The notes beneath the pieces were generated by a model that was not told the origin of the DNA, ran no database searches, and worked only from the letters and a program-made list of their open reading frames with translations. Below are positions 35,209-44,505 of a DNA stretch of 64,000 bases, piece after piece (position 1 is the first letter of the stretch; every line of letters begins with the position of its first letter). Made by a program: the position numbers and the translations under genes. Where the stretch lies: positions 17,008 through 81,007 of the forward strand of contig CAIZFE010000096.1 of NCBI GenBank assembly GCA_903932145.1, read 5' to 3'. Source of the stretch: an uncultured Rhodopila sp. GTDB lineage: Bacteria > Pseudomonadota > Alphaproteobacteria > Acetobacterales > Acetobacteraceae.

Positions 35209-36063
35209 ATGGAATTCGAACAGATCACCTATGAGGTTAAGGGCACGACAGCGATCGTTACGCTGAATCGCCCGGAACGGCGCAATGCGCTGAGCGGAAA
35301 ATTGTTGCGGGAGTTGAACGCGGCGCTGAAGGAAGCCGACGAATTCAACCCCGTCCATTGCGTGGTGCTGCGCGGCGCCGGGCCGCATTTCTGTGCCGGG
35401 GCCGATCTGAACGAATTCTCCTCCGGCCGGGGTCCGGAGTATCGCGGCCGCGCCGAGATCGATGACGATGTGTGGCGGTTGGAGCAAGGGCAGAAACTGC
35501 GGGTCGAATTGTTCGACATGCACAAGCCGGTCATTGCGCAGGTGCATGGGACGTGCATCGGGATCGGCACCGAACTCGCGTGGTTCTGCGACATGATTAT
35601 CGTTGCCGATGACGCCAGGATTGGCTTTCCGCCGGTGCGCGACCTGGGCACCCCGCCCGGCAGCATGTGGCTGTATCATTGCGGGCCGCAATGGGCGAAA
35701 CGGTTGTTGCTGACGGGGGATTCGCTGTCGGGCAAGGACGCGGCGGAGATCGGGCTGGCGTTGAAATCCTACCCGGCGGGGGAACTGGAAACCGAGGTCA
35801 TGCGGCTCGCGGATCGGATGGGACTGGTGGACCCACATTTGCTTTCGGCTAACAAGCGTCTGGTCAATCTGGGGCTGGAACTGATGGGTGCCAGGACTTT
35901 GCAACGGATCGGGTCGGAGATCGATGCGCGCGGGCACCTCGCCCCCAAGGCGATGGCGTTTAAGGCGACGATGCGGGAGCACGGGGTGAAGCACGCGTTC
36001 CAGCAGCGGGACGCGGCGTTTGGGAGCGGGTATGCGGCGGTGCGGGGGCGCGATCCGGATTGA
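35209..36063 (+). CDS. enoyl-CoA hydratase/isomerase family protein
   Basis: 284-residue crotonase-fold enzyme. Oxyanion-hole segments are GPHFCAGADLNEF and VHGTCIGIGTELAWFCDMII, with IGFPPVRDLGTPPGS at the position of the catalytic acids. The position of the Glu/Asp pair is not clear enough to say hydratase versus isomerase. Start ATG 35209 behind GGGGAGAG; the frame is open further up inside the MFS gene but the crotonase N-terminus fits here. Confidence 0.88.
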   Translation: MEFEQITYEVKGTTAIVTLNRPERRNALSGKLLRELNAALKEADEFNPVHCVVLRGAGPHFCAGADLNEFSSGRGPEYRGRAEIDDDVWRLEQGQKLRVELFDMHKPVIAQVHGTCIGIGTELAWFCDMIIVADDARIGFPPVRDLGTPPGSMWLYHCGPQWAKRLLLTGDSLSGKDAAEIGLALKSYPAGELETEVMRLADRMGLVDPHLLSANKRLVNLGLELMGARTLQRIGSEIDARGHLAPKAMAFKATMREHGVKHAFQQRDAAFGSGYAAVRGRDPD

Positions 36064-36259
36064 AATCAAGGGCACGTCCTCCCCCACCCCAGATCAAACG
36101 GCGGGGGAGGACAAACGCCCGGACCATTCGCGATATGCGAGGCAAATTGCTCAATGCACATGCAGTTTGCGGGGCAGTTTGCGACAGCGCCGGCCCACTG
36201 CGCTCAGTTTTGGACTATATTATCGGTTTGACTGATGATTTGGCGTTACGGTTACGGCA

Positions 36260-36590
36260 TAACCATAAGATCTCGCATGATCGTAATCATATATTTGTGT
36301 CAATATATTGAAAAAACCACGGAATTCACCGCTCCGATTGCAATCGTCACCGATCGAATTTTTTTCGTCGTTCAGAAACAAATAGTTGCACGAAATATAA
36401 CGTCACATTGATGGCACGGTCATTGCTTTATAATCATAGATCCTCATGATCGTTTATTACATCCGTATCAATTGACTCCGGCGGGTAACGCGATCACCGC
36501 TCCGATGACAATCGTCACCGGTTGGATTTCTTGTCCGTCGCCCAGCATCAGGCCGTTGCGCGAAATATACTGTAGTAATGACTCATGCAA
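36260..36590. repeat. imperfect tandem duplication (about 168-base period) in AT-rich leader
   Basis: Blocks recur with a shift of 168-169 bases: CATGATCG at 36276 and 36445; CACCGCTCCGAT at 36327 and 36495; CAATCGTCACCG in both; CGAAATATA at both ends. The stretch 36064-36609 has no gene, is much richer in A/T than its surroundings and leads into the ice-binding-like gene. Confidence 0.7.
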
Positions 36591-36609
36591 CACCCTGAAT
36601 GGACCGATC

Positions 36610-37890
36610 GTGACATATTCGAAGGCTGCTCTATCCCTCATTTTGGCGCTTTCCTGCGCTCCCCGTAAGGGCGAAGCCAGCCCGCTGCTGGGTCCGGACT
36701 TACAGGCTCTGACGGTGTTTTCAGAGACCTACACGACGGCCGGGGCGAATTCGAAAGTGTTCGGCAACGTCCTGTCGGGCGGTGTATCCTCAACCGGCGC
36801 CAATGCTGACATCTTCGGTGATCTCGTATCTGTCGGTGCCGCAACGACAGGCGGTGCGGGTTCCACAGTCAGCGGGACCATCGTATCCGGCGGCGTTCTG
36901 ACGACCGGTGCCGGTTCCACGATCGGCGGCGACATCACATCCAGCGGCGCGTCCACGGTCGGCGCGAACTCCCGGGTTGGCGGCGATATGGTGTCTGGTG
37001 GCGCCGCGACAACCGGCGCGTCTTCAACGGTCATTGGCTCTGTCCGGTCGGGCGGAGCCGCAAGCACGGGGGCGAGTTCGAGCGTCGATGGCGCTGTCGC
37101 GGCTGCCGGTGCCATCAGCATCGGCGCCGGCAGCACAGTTGCTTCCCAGCAAACACTGACGTCGGCGCCAATCGATGCCACCGCATTGTCTGCCGCCGTC
37201 AATGCAACGGTGACCGCGGACCAGCAGCAAGTCATTGCGGCACAGACCGCTCTAACGAAAATGGTTGCTGCCATCACGCTCGATGCGACGATCACAACCA
37301 ATCTGACGCTCGAGTCTGGCGTCTATAGTGCGGCCAGCCTGTCGACGACCGCCGGGACGATCCTCACTCTCGACGGCCAAAACCGGGCTGACCAATATTG
37401 GGTTTTTAATATCGCGGACATTCTTGCGACAGGTGCATCGACCGATATCGTCATGATAAATGCCGGTCCGAACAGCGGCGTGATCTGGAACATCGGAAAC
37501 GGTTATGCAACCCTTGGCGCGAATTCGACATTTCTTGGCACGATTCTCGCGGACCAGTACATCAGCGTCGGCGCAAACACCGACGTATTCGGCGCAGGTA
37601 CGTCTTGCGGCGGCCTGTTTTCGGCGACCTCGTACGTCTCGACCGGTGACACCTCCAGTATCGGTGGCGCAGGATGCTCAGGGGTTGGCGACGGCTTCAG
37701 CGTCAGTCAAGACGGCGCGGCTTCCTACGCCGCCTCTGTCGCTGCCGCCCCCGCCGATGAGGCGGCGATTGCGGAACCAGCCTCTCTGACGTTGCTTTTG
37801 ACCGGCTTGCTGTTGACGGCCAGCTTAGCGCAGCGCCGGACAAGTGTGCGTACTATACGCCTTGTGACCATCCTAAATCATATCAAATAA
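36610..37890 (+). CDS. beta-helix repeat / ice-binding-like (DUF3494) surface protein with PEP-CTERM-like tail
   Basis: 426 residues from a GTG at 36610 that gives a signal peptide (TYSKAALSLILALSCAPRKG); a longer frame opens at 36472 with a poor N-terminus. Next come about eight 18-residue repeats (36721-37155) of the form SGG-x-x-TTGA-x-STV-x-G-x-(V/I), a beta-helix pattern. Then a DUF3494 ice-binding-like domain (GVYSAASLSTTAGTILTLDG, DQYWVFNIADILATGAS, TLGANSTFLGTILADQYISV). The end, EPASLTLLLTGLLLTASLAQ then RR, resembles a PEP-CTERM sorting signal with AEP for PEP. Probably exported and surface bound. Confidence 0.72.
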   Translation: MTYSKAALSLILALSCAPRKGEASPLLGPDLQALTVFSETYTTAGANSKVFGNVLSGGVSSTGANADIFGDLVSVGAATTGGAGSTVSGTIVSGGVLTTGAGSTIGGDITSSGASTVGANSRVGGDMVSGGAATTGASSTVIGSVRSGGAASTGASSSVDGAVAAAGAISIGAGSTVASQQTLTSAPIDATALSAAVNATVTADQQQVIAAQTALTKMVAAITLDATITTNLTLESGVYSAASLSTTAGTILTLDGQNRADQYWVFNIADILATGASTDIVMINAGPNSGVIWNIGNGYATLGANSTFLGTILADQYISVGANTDVFGAGTSCGGLFSATSYVSTGDTSSIGGAGCSGVGDGFSVSQDGAASYAASVAAAPADEAAIAEPASLTLLLTGLLLTASLAQRRTSVRTIRLVTILNHIK

Positions 37891-38546
37891 AACGACGCCG
37901 CGAAATCGGCGCGGCCACGGATTGGAAAGGAGGGCTCGTCCTACTCAAGGACGACGCTTTTCACCATTTTCACGACAGATCGGCGACCATTTCGTTATAA
38001 GATCAATCGGCCCCGCCAACCACCGGCCAGGCACTCCGCCTGTTCCCAGTCGTTTCCATGACGAATTGCGCCTCTCTTGCCCTGCCTCCTCGCAGTGGGC
38101 CGGTGACCGCGGTCAGTCACACAACGACACGACGTCCGATCCTGATAGCAGACATTCCACGTTGACCGCCGCCAACGACGAGCGCTCCACGTTATCTTAT
38201 GGTTTCCTGGACGGGCAGCGGGAATGTCCGCTCCCTGATCCCCTGCCACTTCGCCGCCTCCATCTGGCTCAGCTCCGACCGATCAAGAATGTCTGTGAAA
38301 CATCCGGCGTATCCCCTCGTGAAGGCGTGCCCGGTGCATGAGATCATCCAATCCCGGGGGTCTACATGACCGGACACGTCACCAGCCACGAAACCCTGAC
38401 AAACCGCGCGCTGGCCATAATCGGGGCATCCCCACTTGATAGACGCGAACTTTCGGCCGATCCTCTCCGCGGGAGTAATTTTCTGGGAATGCGATATGCT
38501 TCTGCATCTGGCGCACTCCGCGGATTGAAAAGAAGGAGCCAAGATC
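37891..38546. other. 656-base interval without a convincing gene
   Basis: Open frames here are short, disagree with codon use in the neighbours and match no family I recognise. An AAGGAGCC before 38547 belongs to the dioxygenase gene. Could hold decayed coding sequence. Confidence 0.4.
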
Positions 38547-39428
38547 ATGAGCGCTGCCGCGTCGACGTTTCCCGCACAGTATATAAAGGTTACAAAAGTT
38601 AAGGAGCATATCGGCGCCATCGTCACTGGTATCGACCTCGCCCAACCCATCGACGCCGCGACGCGGAAAGAGCTCTACGACGCTGTAGTCGACAACGTGG
38701 TCCTTGTGATTAGGGGGCAAGCGCAAATTACCCCGGCGCAGTTGCAAGCCGCTGGTGAAATGTTCGGCGAACTGATGGAGGACCAGAACCGGCGCTATCT
38801 GGTTGACGGATTTCCGCTGATCAGTGTGCTCGACAACCGTCACAAAGACAGCAAGGGTCAGCCCGCCAAACTGGGCGCCAACGCCACCTGGCACACAGAC
38901 CATACCAACCAGGAATTGCCGCCTAAATTCACCATGCTGTATGCGGTGGCAGTGCCGGACAAGGGCGGCGCGACGTCGGTGTGCAACGCGCGTGCGGCCT
39001 ACGAAACCCTGCCGGACGACATCAAACTGAAGATCGATGGCGCAATGACGGAAAACACGCTGATCAGCAGCGCGCGCATGAAGACGGCAAATCCGGATGT
39101 CGTGAAGGCCCAACTGGAGGCGAAAAAACCGCCGACGGTGCATCCCTTGGTCCGCACCCATCCGGAGACCGGTACGAAGGCCGTGTGGTTCCATAAAAGC
39201 AAGACCGAGACGGTCACTGGCCTGTCGCCCGAGGAGACCCAGGATTTTCTGCAGGATTTGACTGACAGGATCACGCAGCCGCGGTTTTGCTATGCGCACG
39301 AGTATCAGGCGGGCGATCTGTTGATTATCGATGATCGCGCATCGTTGCATAAGGCGCCCTCCGACTACGATCAAAACCAGCATCGGCGCTTGTATCGGCT
39401 GCTGGTGCGCGGCGACCGTCCCTACTGA
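38547..39428 (+). CDS. TauD/TfdA family Fe(II)/2-oxoglutarate dioxygenase
   Basis: 293-residue 2OG-Fe(II) oxygenase. N-terminal GAIVTGIDLAQPIDAATRKE is typical of TauD/TfdA. Iron ligands His-x-Asp in ATWHTDHTNQ and the distal His in ASLHKAPSDY, with the 2OG-binding Arg in NQHRRLYRLLVRGDRP. It hydroxylates and thereby releases sulfite, an aryl ether or a similar group; the substrate is unknown. GAAGGAGCC lies before the ATG. Confidence 0.9.
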   Translation: MSAAASTFPAQYIKVTKVKEHIGAIVTGIDLAQPIDAATRKELYDAVVDNVVLVIRGQAQITPAQLQAAGEMFGELMEDQNRRYLVDGFPLISVLDNRHKDSKGQPAKLGANATWHTDHTNQELPPKFTMLYAVAVPDKGGATSVCNARAAYETLPDDIKLKIDGAMTENTLISSARMKTANPDVVKAQLEAKKPPTVHPLVRTHPETGTKAVWFHKSKTETVTGLSPEETQDFLQDLTDRITQPRFCYAHEYQAGDLLIIDDRASLHKAPSDYDQNQHRRLYRLLVRGDRPY

Positions 39429-39562
39429 CGCCAAACCTGCCGTCAGCGAAACGTTCAGAACGGCGTTGTGCCGCAGCGTCAATGACGCGGCGTTCTGGTG
39501 ATTCCTGATTGCAGGCACAGGTTCAGCAAGGCAGCATGATGCAGGCAGGAGAGGAGGCCAGG

Positions 39563-40216
39563 ATGGGACGTGTCAGAGTCGCGGCGTTTTCGGTATCCCT
39601 GGACGGGTTCGGCGCGGGACCGGAGCAGAGTCTTCAGTATCCTCTGGGCAAGCGCGGGACGGAGCTCCACACCTGGTTCTTCGGAACGAAGACGTTCAAG
39701 GCCATGTTCGGCGCCGGCGGTGGCTCCGAGGGCGTGGACGAGAGCTTTGCCCACCGGTCGATGGACGGGTTCGGTGCCTTCATCCTGGGCCGGAACATGT
39801 TCGGTCCGGTGCGCGGGGAATGGCCGGACGACAACTGGAAGGGCTGGTGGGGAAACAATCCGCCCTATCATGCTCCGACATTCGTCCTGACGCACCACGC
39901 CCGCGCGCCGCTCGTCATGGAGGGCGGCACTATCTTCCACTTCGTCACGGACGGAATCCACGCCGCGCTGGAGCGCGCACGCGACGCCGCGGGAGAACGT
40001 GACGTCAAGATCGGGGGTGGCGTCTCGACCGTTCGCCAATACCTGCAGGCCGGCCTGATCGATGAACTGCACTTCGCGTTTTCGCCCGTCCTGCTCGGGC
40101 GGGGCGAGGCGATGTTCGAGGGCCTGGATCTGCCTGGCCTCGGCTACCGCGTGATGGAATCCACTGCCACAGAGCTTGCCACGCACGTCGTGCTCGGGCG
40201 CCAGGAGAAAGAATAA
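39563..40216 (+). CDS. dihydrofolate reductase family protein (RibD C-terminal domain)
   Basis: 217-residue RibD_C/DHFR-like fold protein. VAAFSVSLDGFGAG at the start, FILGRNMFGPVRG, FVLTHHARAP, VKIGGGVSTVRQYLQAGLID and ELHFAFSPVLLGRGEAMFEG are the family blocks. NADPH-dependent reductase of unknown substrate. Start ATG 39563 follows GGAGAGGAGG; the longer frame from 39509 reads through that site. Confidence 0.87.
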   Translation: MGRVRVAAFSVSLDGFGAGPEQSLQYPLGKRGTELHTWFFGTKTFKAMFGAGGGSEGVDESFAHRSMDGFGAFILGRNMFGPVRGEWPDDNWKGWWGNNPPYHAPTFVLTHHARAPLVMEGGTIFHFVTDGIHAALERARDAAGERDVKIGGGVSTVRQYLQAGLIDELHFAFSPVLLGRGEAMFEGLDLPGLGYRVMESTATELATHVVLGRQEKE

Positions 40217-40351
40217 ACGTCCTCTTCGGCAGATTCGTTGCTGGATCACTGTCGAGCGGGAAACCACCCATTGCGGACACTCAAAACCCGTCGATCATCC
40301 TGGCGCGGTCGGACAATTCCGTTGAAATGGTGGCCTTGTGGAAGAACCACG

Positions 40352-40720
40352 ATGGCAACCCTCAACGTCAAGAATTTGCCCGACGACCTGTACGAAAAAC
40401 TAAAGGCCCGCGCCAAACGCGAGCACCGATCGGTGGCGCAGGAGGTAATCGGACTGCCGGCCGCCGTGCTCGACCCACTACCAGGCTTTGTCCATCATGG
40501 ACCTAAAAGGTCTCGGCGCGGCACTCTGGAAAGACCAGGGTGCTGCCGCGCGTGTGGAGGCCGAACGCGCCTCATGGGACTGATGGATGATCTCGGTTCG
40601 GGTTCGGTCGCGGTTGATACCGCGATTTTGATCTCTTTCATCGAAGCGGCGCCCGGGCGGCTGCACGCTTTGCCGGACCCGCGGATCTTGCAGCTTTCGC
40701 GTTATGCAGGTCGCGTTTGA
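40352..40720 (+). pseudogene. FitA/VapB antitoxin and PIN toxin remnant
   Basis: MATLNVKNLPDDLYEKLKAR with REHRSVAQEV at 40352 is the ribbon-helix-helix start of a FitA/VapB antitoxin. The frame slips before about 40490, where another phase reads SIMDLKGLGAALWKD to a TGA at 40581. A PIN toxin start (VAVDTAILISFIEAAPGRL) follows from 40575/40584 but ends after 45 residues at 40720 with most of the domain missing. Both members are therefore non-functional. Confidence 0.7.
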
Positions 40721-40921
40721 CCTGATCCGCGCGTGGCAGTGATAACATTGCGGGCGATAAACGCCTCGAAATTGAATGGCCTGGCGGCGCCGCTATTTTC
40801 GCCGTCAATCAAAGTTGCCGGCAAAGCCGCTGGTTTCATTTCTTGCCCCTCCTGATGTGAAATTACCAAAATTCGGTCCCTGATGCCAGATTAACGGCAA
40901 AACAGGCGCCGTTAACGACGC

Positions 40922-40951
40922 CGTCATGGCGGGAGAAGACCCGCCATGACG
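40922..40951. repeat. REP-like palindromic element, perfect 12-bp stem
   Basis: CGTCATGGCGGG (40922-40933) and CCCGCCATGACG (40940-40951) with an AGAAGA loop. Same arm family as other copies in the window. It lies in 40721-41225, where no gene is visible; a second inverted repeat TTAACGGC/GCCGTTAA is at 40891-40915. Confidence 0.7.
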
Positions 40952-41225
40952 AGAGTGGCGTCCGGGGCTGACAATGCAAACATGAGAACTGCCGCACCGC
41001 AACGACGACCCAAAGCGCGCCCTTGGAGAGGTTTCCCATGCTATTCGCGGCTCATCCGTGTTCACCCTGCTTATCCCTGCTTATCCGCGTTCATCTGCCT
41101 TCAAAAAATACTTCCTTTCAACGCTTCACAGCCGGTCCGGTTCGCCACAATGCCAGAGGCGTTCGCCCTGCGGGGCATGCACAACAGTGTTGACATTATA
41201 TAACAACTATGTTAGTCCTAAAATC

Positions 41226-42089
41226 ATGGAGCATACAGCACCATCCACGTCCCGGCCTGCCCCGCCCGATCCCGCACAGGACCGGGCCGGCCGCACGATA
41301 CCGGCTCGCCTCGCCGCCCTGCTGCATGTCGTCCGCGTCCTGCTCGGCCACGGCCGCCGGCTTGTTGAGACGGTGCCGGAGCGCGCCGTTCATGTGGAAT
41401 TCGCCGCCCTGGCGGCCGTTTGCGGCACCTACACACTGCCGACCATCCTCGCCCGGCTCCAGCGCGGCATTCTGCGCGCCATGGCGTTGGAGCGTTATCT
41501 GCTGTCTCGCGCCGCAAAAGGCCGCGAGATCGGGTTTGTGTACCAGCGCGAGCGCCCGCGGGCGAAGCCGCCAGAAGGGGCGACAGACGCCGAGTCTGCC
41601 AGCGAAGTCGTGGGTGGCCGGGCCAAGCCCGGCCATGACGAAGGGGCATCCGAGTCCGGCCATGACGAAAGGGCATCCGAGCCGGGCCCTGACGAAAGGG
41701 CGCCCAGGCGCCCGGCGTTTGATCCGGACGATCTCCGCATCCCGACTCCTGAGGAACTCGACGCCGAAGTGCGCCGGCGTCCGCTCGGCCGCACCATCCT
41801 CGCCATCTGCATGGACCTCGCGGTCATTCCCAGCTTCTGCACCGGCGCATTCTGGAACCAGATATCCGACACGCTCATGAACTACGGCGGCAGCTTCGCG
41901 ACGCTGTTTAAAATACGGCAATACCGCGAAACATCGTTTCAGAAAGAGCGGGACAAGAAGCCGCACACCTGGAGCTTTGCCTGGAGGCATCCGCCACCGG
42001 ATATAGTCCGCCAGGTCCTGGGGTATATGATCGGCGAGCCACCCACGCTGGACCCGTTCGATCCCCTGCTGGCCACCGCTCCTCCCTGA
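41226..42089 (+). CDS. hypothetical protein with repeat-derived insert
   Basis: 287 residues from ATG 41226. The N-terminal half is helical (ARLAALLHVVRVLLGHGRRL, LPTILARLQRGILRAMALER), the C-terminal half has FDPDDLRIPTPEELDAEVRR, a hydrophobic stretch AICMDLAVIPSFCTGAFW and IVRQVLGYMIGEPPTLDPFD. Between them lies a hydrophilic segment with three copies of GHDE/PDE-(G/R)AS-like sequence encoded by the palindromic repeat (41606-41700). I recall similar proteins in alphaproteobacteria without that insert, but no function. Confidence 0.65.
   Translation: MEHTAPSTSRPAPPDPAQDRAGRTIPARLAALLHVVRVLLGHGRRLVETVPERAVHVEFAALAAVCGTYTLPTILARLQRGILRAMALERYLLSRAAKGREIGFVYQRERPRAKPPEGATDAESASEVVGGRAKPGHDEGASESGHDERASEPGPDERAPRRPAFDPDDLRIPTPEELDAEVRRRPLGRTILAICMDLAVIPSFCTGAFWNQISDTLMNYGGSFATLFKIRQYRETSFQKERDKKPHTWSFAWRHPPPDIVRQVLGYMIGEPPTLDPFDPLLATAPP
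41606..41700. repeat. REP-like repeats inside coding sequence
   Basis: GGCCGGGCCAAGCCCGGCC followed by ATGACGAAGGGGCATCCGAG, then two more CGGCCATGACGAA/GGGCCCTGACGAA units about 30 bases apart. All stay in frame with the hypothetical protein. Confidence 0.65.
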
Positions 42090-42209
42090 TTCGGATTTCC
42101 CGAACCTGTGTCGCACCCTCGGGATTCCGGGGGCGCATACGCGCGCCGTAGCATCATCGCGATCGGGCGCTGTAGCGATTTCGCGCCCTGCAAACGAACC
42201 GAACGCCCC

Positions 42210-42683
42210 TCACCCGTCGGCGCGAGGCACCCACGGGATCTTGGCCACCGCGATGCCCTCATCCGCCAGACTTTCCGCCTGTTCCTCGGTGGTTTCGCCG
42301 TAGATCGGCTTCGCCTCCGTCTCACCCCGGTGCATCGCCCGCGCCTGGTCGGCGAACTCCGGCCCGACGTAATCGCAGTTCTTTTCCACTTCCGCCCGCA
42401 TGCGCTGCAGCGCCGCCAGCATCTGCGCCGGCAGCCGTCCCACTTTCTCAGGCGCCGCGACCGCCGCCGGAACCGACGGCTCAGCCGCGGCCTCAACCGG
42501 AGCCGGCGCGGCCACATCCCGCCGCCCCAACGCCGGAGCCATCAGCGCGCGTTCCACATCGGTGCCGCCGCACTCGGGACACTCGATCAGGCCGCGCTTG
42601 GCCTGCTTCTCAAAGCTGGTGCTGTCCTTGAACCAGCCGTCGAAGCCGTGCGCCTGTCCGCAGCGCAACTGGTAGTGAATCAT
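42210..42683 (-). CDS. DUF1178 family protein
   Basis: 157 residues. It starts MIHYQLRCGQAHGFDGWFKD with a zinc-ribbon-like pair (Cys in LRCGQ and IECPECGG), then an Ala/Pro linker and the C-terminal EFADQARAMHRGETEAKPIY block and TTEEQAESLADEGIAVAKIP that define DUF1178. Conserved in alphaproteobacteria near grxC, as here. Function unknown. Confidence 0.9.
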   Translation of the reverse strand: MIHYQLRCGQAHGFDGWFKDSTSFEKQAKRGLIECPECGGTDVERALMAPALGRRDVAAPAPVEAAAEPSVPAAVAAPEKVGRLPAQMLAALQRMRAEVEKNCDYVGPEFADQARAMHRGETEAKPIYGETTEEQAESLADEGIAVAKIPWVPRADG

Positions 42684-42748
42684 TTCCGTACCTGACAGAG
42701 ACCCAACGGTATCAATTTGGCACTCCCGCCATCAGAGTGCCAGCACAA

Positions 42749-43009
42749 TCACGCCAGCCCCAAAAGCGTGTTCAGCTTCCCGGCGCGGTCCAGTGCCACC
42801 AGGTCGTCACAGCCACCGATATGCTGTCCACCGATGAAAATCTGCGGCGCGGAGGTGCGCCCGCCCGAACGCGTGCGCGCCTCGGCCCGTTCGGCGGAGC
42901 CTTGCGGGGCATGGATCTCTTTGAACGGAACGCCCTTGGTGGTCAGAAGATGCAGTGCCCGATCGCAATACGGGCACCAAGCCTGCGTGTAGATTTCGAT
43001 ATCCGGCAT
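42749..43009 (-). CDS. grxC: glutaredoxin 3
   Basis: 86-residue dithiol glutaredoxin. Active site WCPYCDRA near residue 11, cis-Pro in SAPQIFIGG and the glutathione-binding GGCDDLVALDRAGKL. Reduces disulfides with glutathione. Start at 43009 (MPDIEIYTQAW); the longer frame runs into the cca gene. It follows cca by only a few bases, so it shares a transcript. Confidence 0.93.
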   Translation of the reverse strand: MPDIEIYTQAWCPYCDRALHLLTTKGVPFKEIHAPQGSAERAEARTRSGGRTSAPQIFIGGQHIGGCDDLVALDRAGKLNTLLGLA

Positions 43010-43014
43010 GTCAT

Positions 43015-44166
43015 TCACCTCTTCGTCGTCATGTTGGGCAGATTGGCAATTCTTGCAAGTTCGATCAGGCATGCTCGGTGGCCGGCCACGCAGCCGCCGT
43101 CCATCCACCACTGCCGCGTCACCCGCAACAGTTCCCCCACCGCCGGCCCAGGGGGAACACCCAGCGCCACGACATCGCGGCCAACCAGCGGGAAAACCGG
43201 ACGCTTCATCGCGGCAAGCCGCTGCCGCACCGCCGGGTCGCCATCCAGCCAGGTGCGATCGATCAGATCGGCCGGCCGGTGATCCGCCAACAGCCGGCGC
43301 AAATCGTCATCCGAACCGGCCGCTCGGGGAGTCTCGATCAGCCGCACCAACCGGTCGCGGTCGCCGTTCGACATCTTCAACCGGATACCCAACGCCTCCG
43401 GATCTCCGGTCAGCATGGCCGCCAACCGCAGAATCGGGTCCGGCGGCAACCCGGCCAGGCGGGACACGGCGGCGGCCTCGGGCACCACGGCGGCCCAAAT
43501 CCCCAGCCGATCCATCAGCGCGACCGCCTCTCCGGGTTCCGGTGTCGCCAAAATGCGGCGCAGTTCGTTCCAAACCCGCTCGATCGACAATTGTCCCAGG
43601 CCCGGAATGCCGCTTCGGAGCGCATCCAGCGTGCCGGTGTCAGGCGGAAGCCGTCCAAACCGAGCATAGAACCGGAAGAAACGCAGGATGCGCAGATAGT
43701 CCTCGGCGATGCGGGTCGCGGCATCGCCGACGAAGCGTACCTTGCCAGCCGCCAGATCCTCCTGGCCGCCGAAATAGTCGAACACGGTTCCGTTCCGGTC
43801 CATCGACATCGCGTTGATGGTGAAATCCCGTCGCGCCGCGTCTTCCTGCCAGTCCGCGGTGAAGGCGACCACGGCATGGCGGCCGTCGGTTTCCAGGTCT
43901 TGGCGCAGGGTCGTGACCTCGAACCCGCGCCCATCGACCACGGCGGTCACCGTGCCGTGTGCCAGCCCGGTCGGCACCACCTTGATCCCGGCGCTCCGCA
44001 AGGCCTGCGTCACTTTGTCCGGCGGAAGCGGCGTTGCCAGGTCGAGGTCCGCCACCTTCCGTCCGGCCAGAGCGTCCCTCACGGCTCCACCCACCACCCG
44101 CGCATCGGGCAGAGCGTCCCATACGCGGGCGAGCGCCGGATCGGTCAGGAAATCGGGGCGGTCCAT
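43015..44166 (-). CDS. cca: CCA tRNA nucleotidyltransferase (class II)
   Basis: 383-residue class II nucleotidyltransferase that adds or repairs the 3' CCA of tRNA. VVGGAVRDALAGRKVADLDL contains the GG...DxD catalytic site; RRDFTINAMSMDRNGTVFDY and EDYLRILRFFRFYARFGRLP are motifs B/C region. ATG 44166 overlaps the stop of the DUF6111 gene (TGATG). Because the tRNA-Ser here encodes CCA, a repair role is likely for it. Confidence 0.92.
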   Translation of the reverse strand: MDRPDFLTDPALARVWDALPDARVVGGAVRDALAGRKVADLDLATPLPPDKVTQALRSAGIKVVPTGLAHGTVTAVVDGRGFEVTTLRQDLETDGRHAVVAFTADWQEDAARRDFTINAMSMDRNGTVFDYFGGQEDLAAGKVRFVGDAATRIAEDYLRILRFFRFYARFGRLPPDTGTLDALRSGIPGLGQLSIERVWNELRRILATPEPGEAVALMDRLGIWAAVVPEAAAVSRLAGLPPDPILRLAAMLTGDPEALGIRLKMSNGDRDRLVRLIETPRAAGSDDDLRRLLADHRPADLIDRTWLDGDPAVRQRLAAMKRPVFPLVGRDVVALGVPPGPAVGELLRVTRQWWMDGGCVAGHRACLIELARIANLPNMTTKR

Positions 44167-44402
44167 CAAGGGTCCGGGGTCACGATACGATCGCCGTGCA
44201 GTTCGGCCGGGATGTATGGGTGGCTCGCATCCTGTGCGTCGATTTGGCGCAACCACAACAGCGCGGCGACCATCAGCACCATGAACCCGGCCAGACCGCC
44301 CACCAGCCAGACCGGCGGCAGCGGTTGCGGAAACAGCAGTCGCCATACCGCAAATCCGGCAAAGGGCGCCAGGAACATAACGATCTCGATGAACCGCGGC
44401 AC
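44166..44402 (-). CDS. DUF6111 family membrane protein
   Basis: 78-residue protein with two transmembrane segments (FIEIVMFLAPFAGFAVWRLL and VWLVGGLAGFMVLMVAALLW) and a conserved tail HPYIPAELHGDRIVTPDP. GTG start at 44402 after AACGGGGGAAAGC; the longer ORF has no family sequence. DUF6111 genes are usually next to cca in alphaproteobacteria, as here. Function unknown. Confidence 0.83.
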   Translation of the reverse strand: MPRFIEIVMFLAPFAGFAVWRLLFPQPLPPVWLVGGLAGFMVLMVAALLWLRQIDAQDASHPYIPAELHGDRIVTPDP

Positions 44403-44505
44403 CGCTTTCCCCCGTTCCAGCCCGAACCGAGCCGGGACCCTACGGAAATAGGCCGAACCAGGGCCGCAATAAAGGGGCGAGGGGCATACGACGTGCCACG
44501 GCTGA

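Noticed and set aside
37922..38341. 139-codon + strand ORF in the gap before the TauD-like gene
   Set aside because: Low-complexity Arg/Pro/Ser translation, no family, no ribosome-binding site.
41190..41225. TTGACA with AT-rich bases before the hypothetical gene as a promoter
   Set aside because: No -10 hexamer at acceptable spacing before the start codon.
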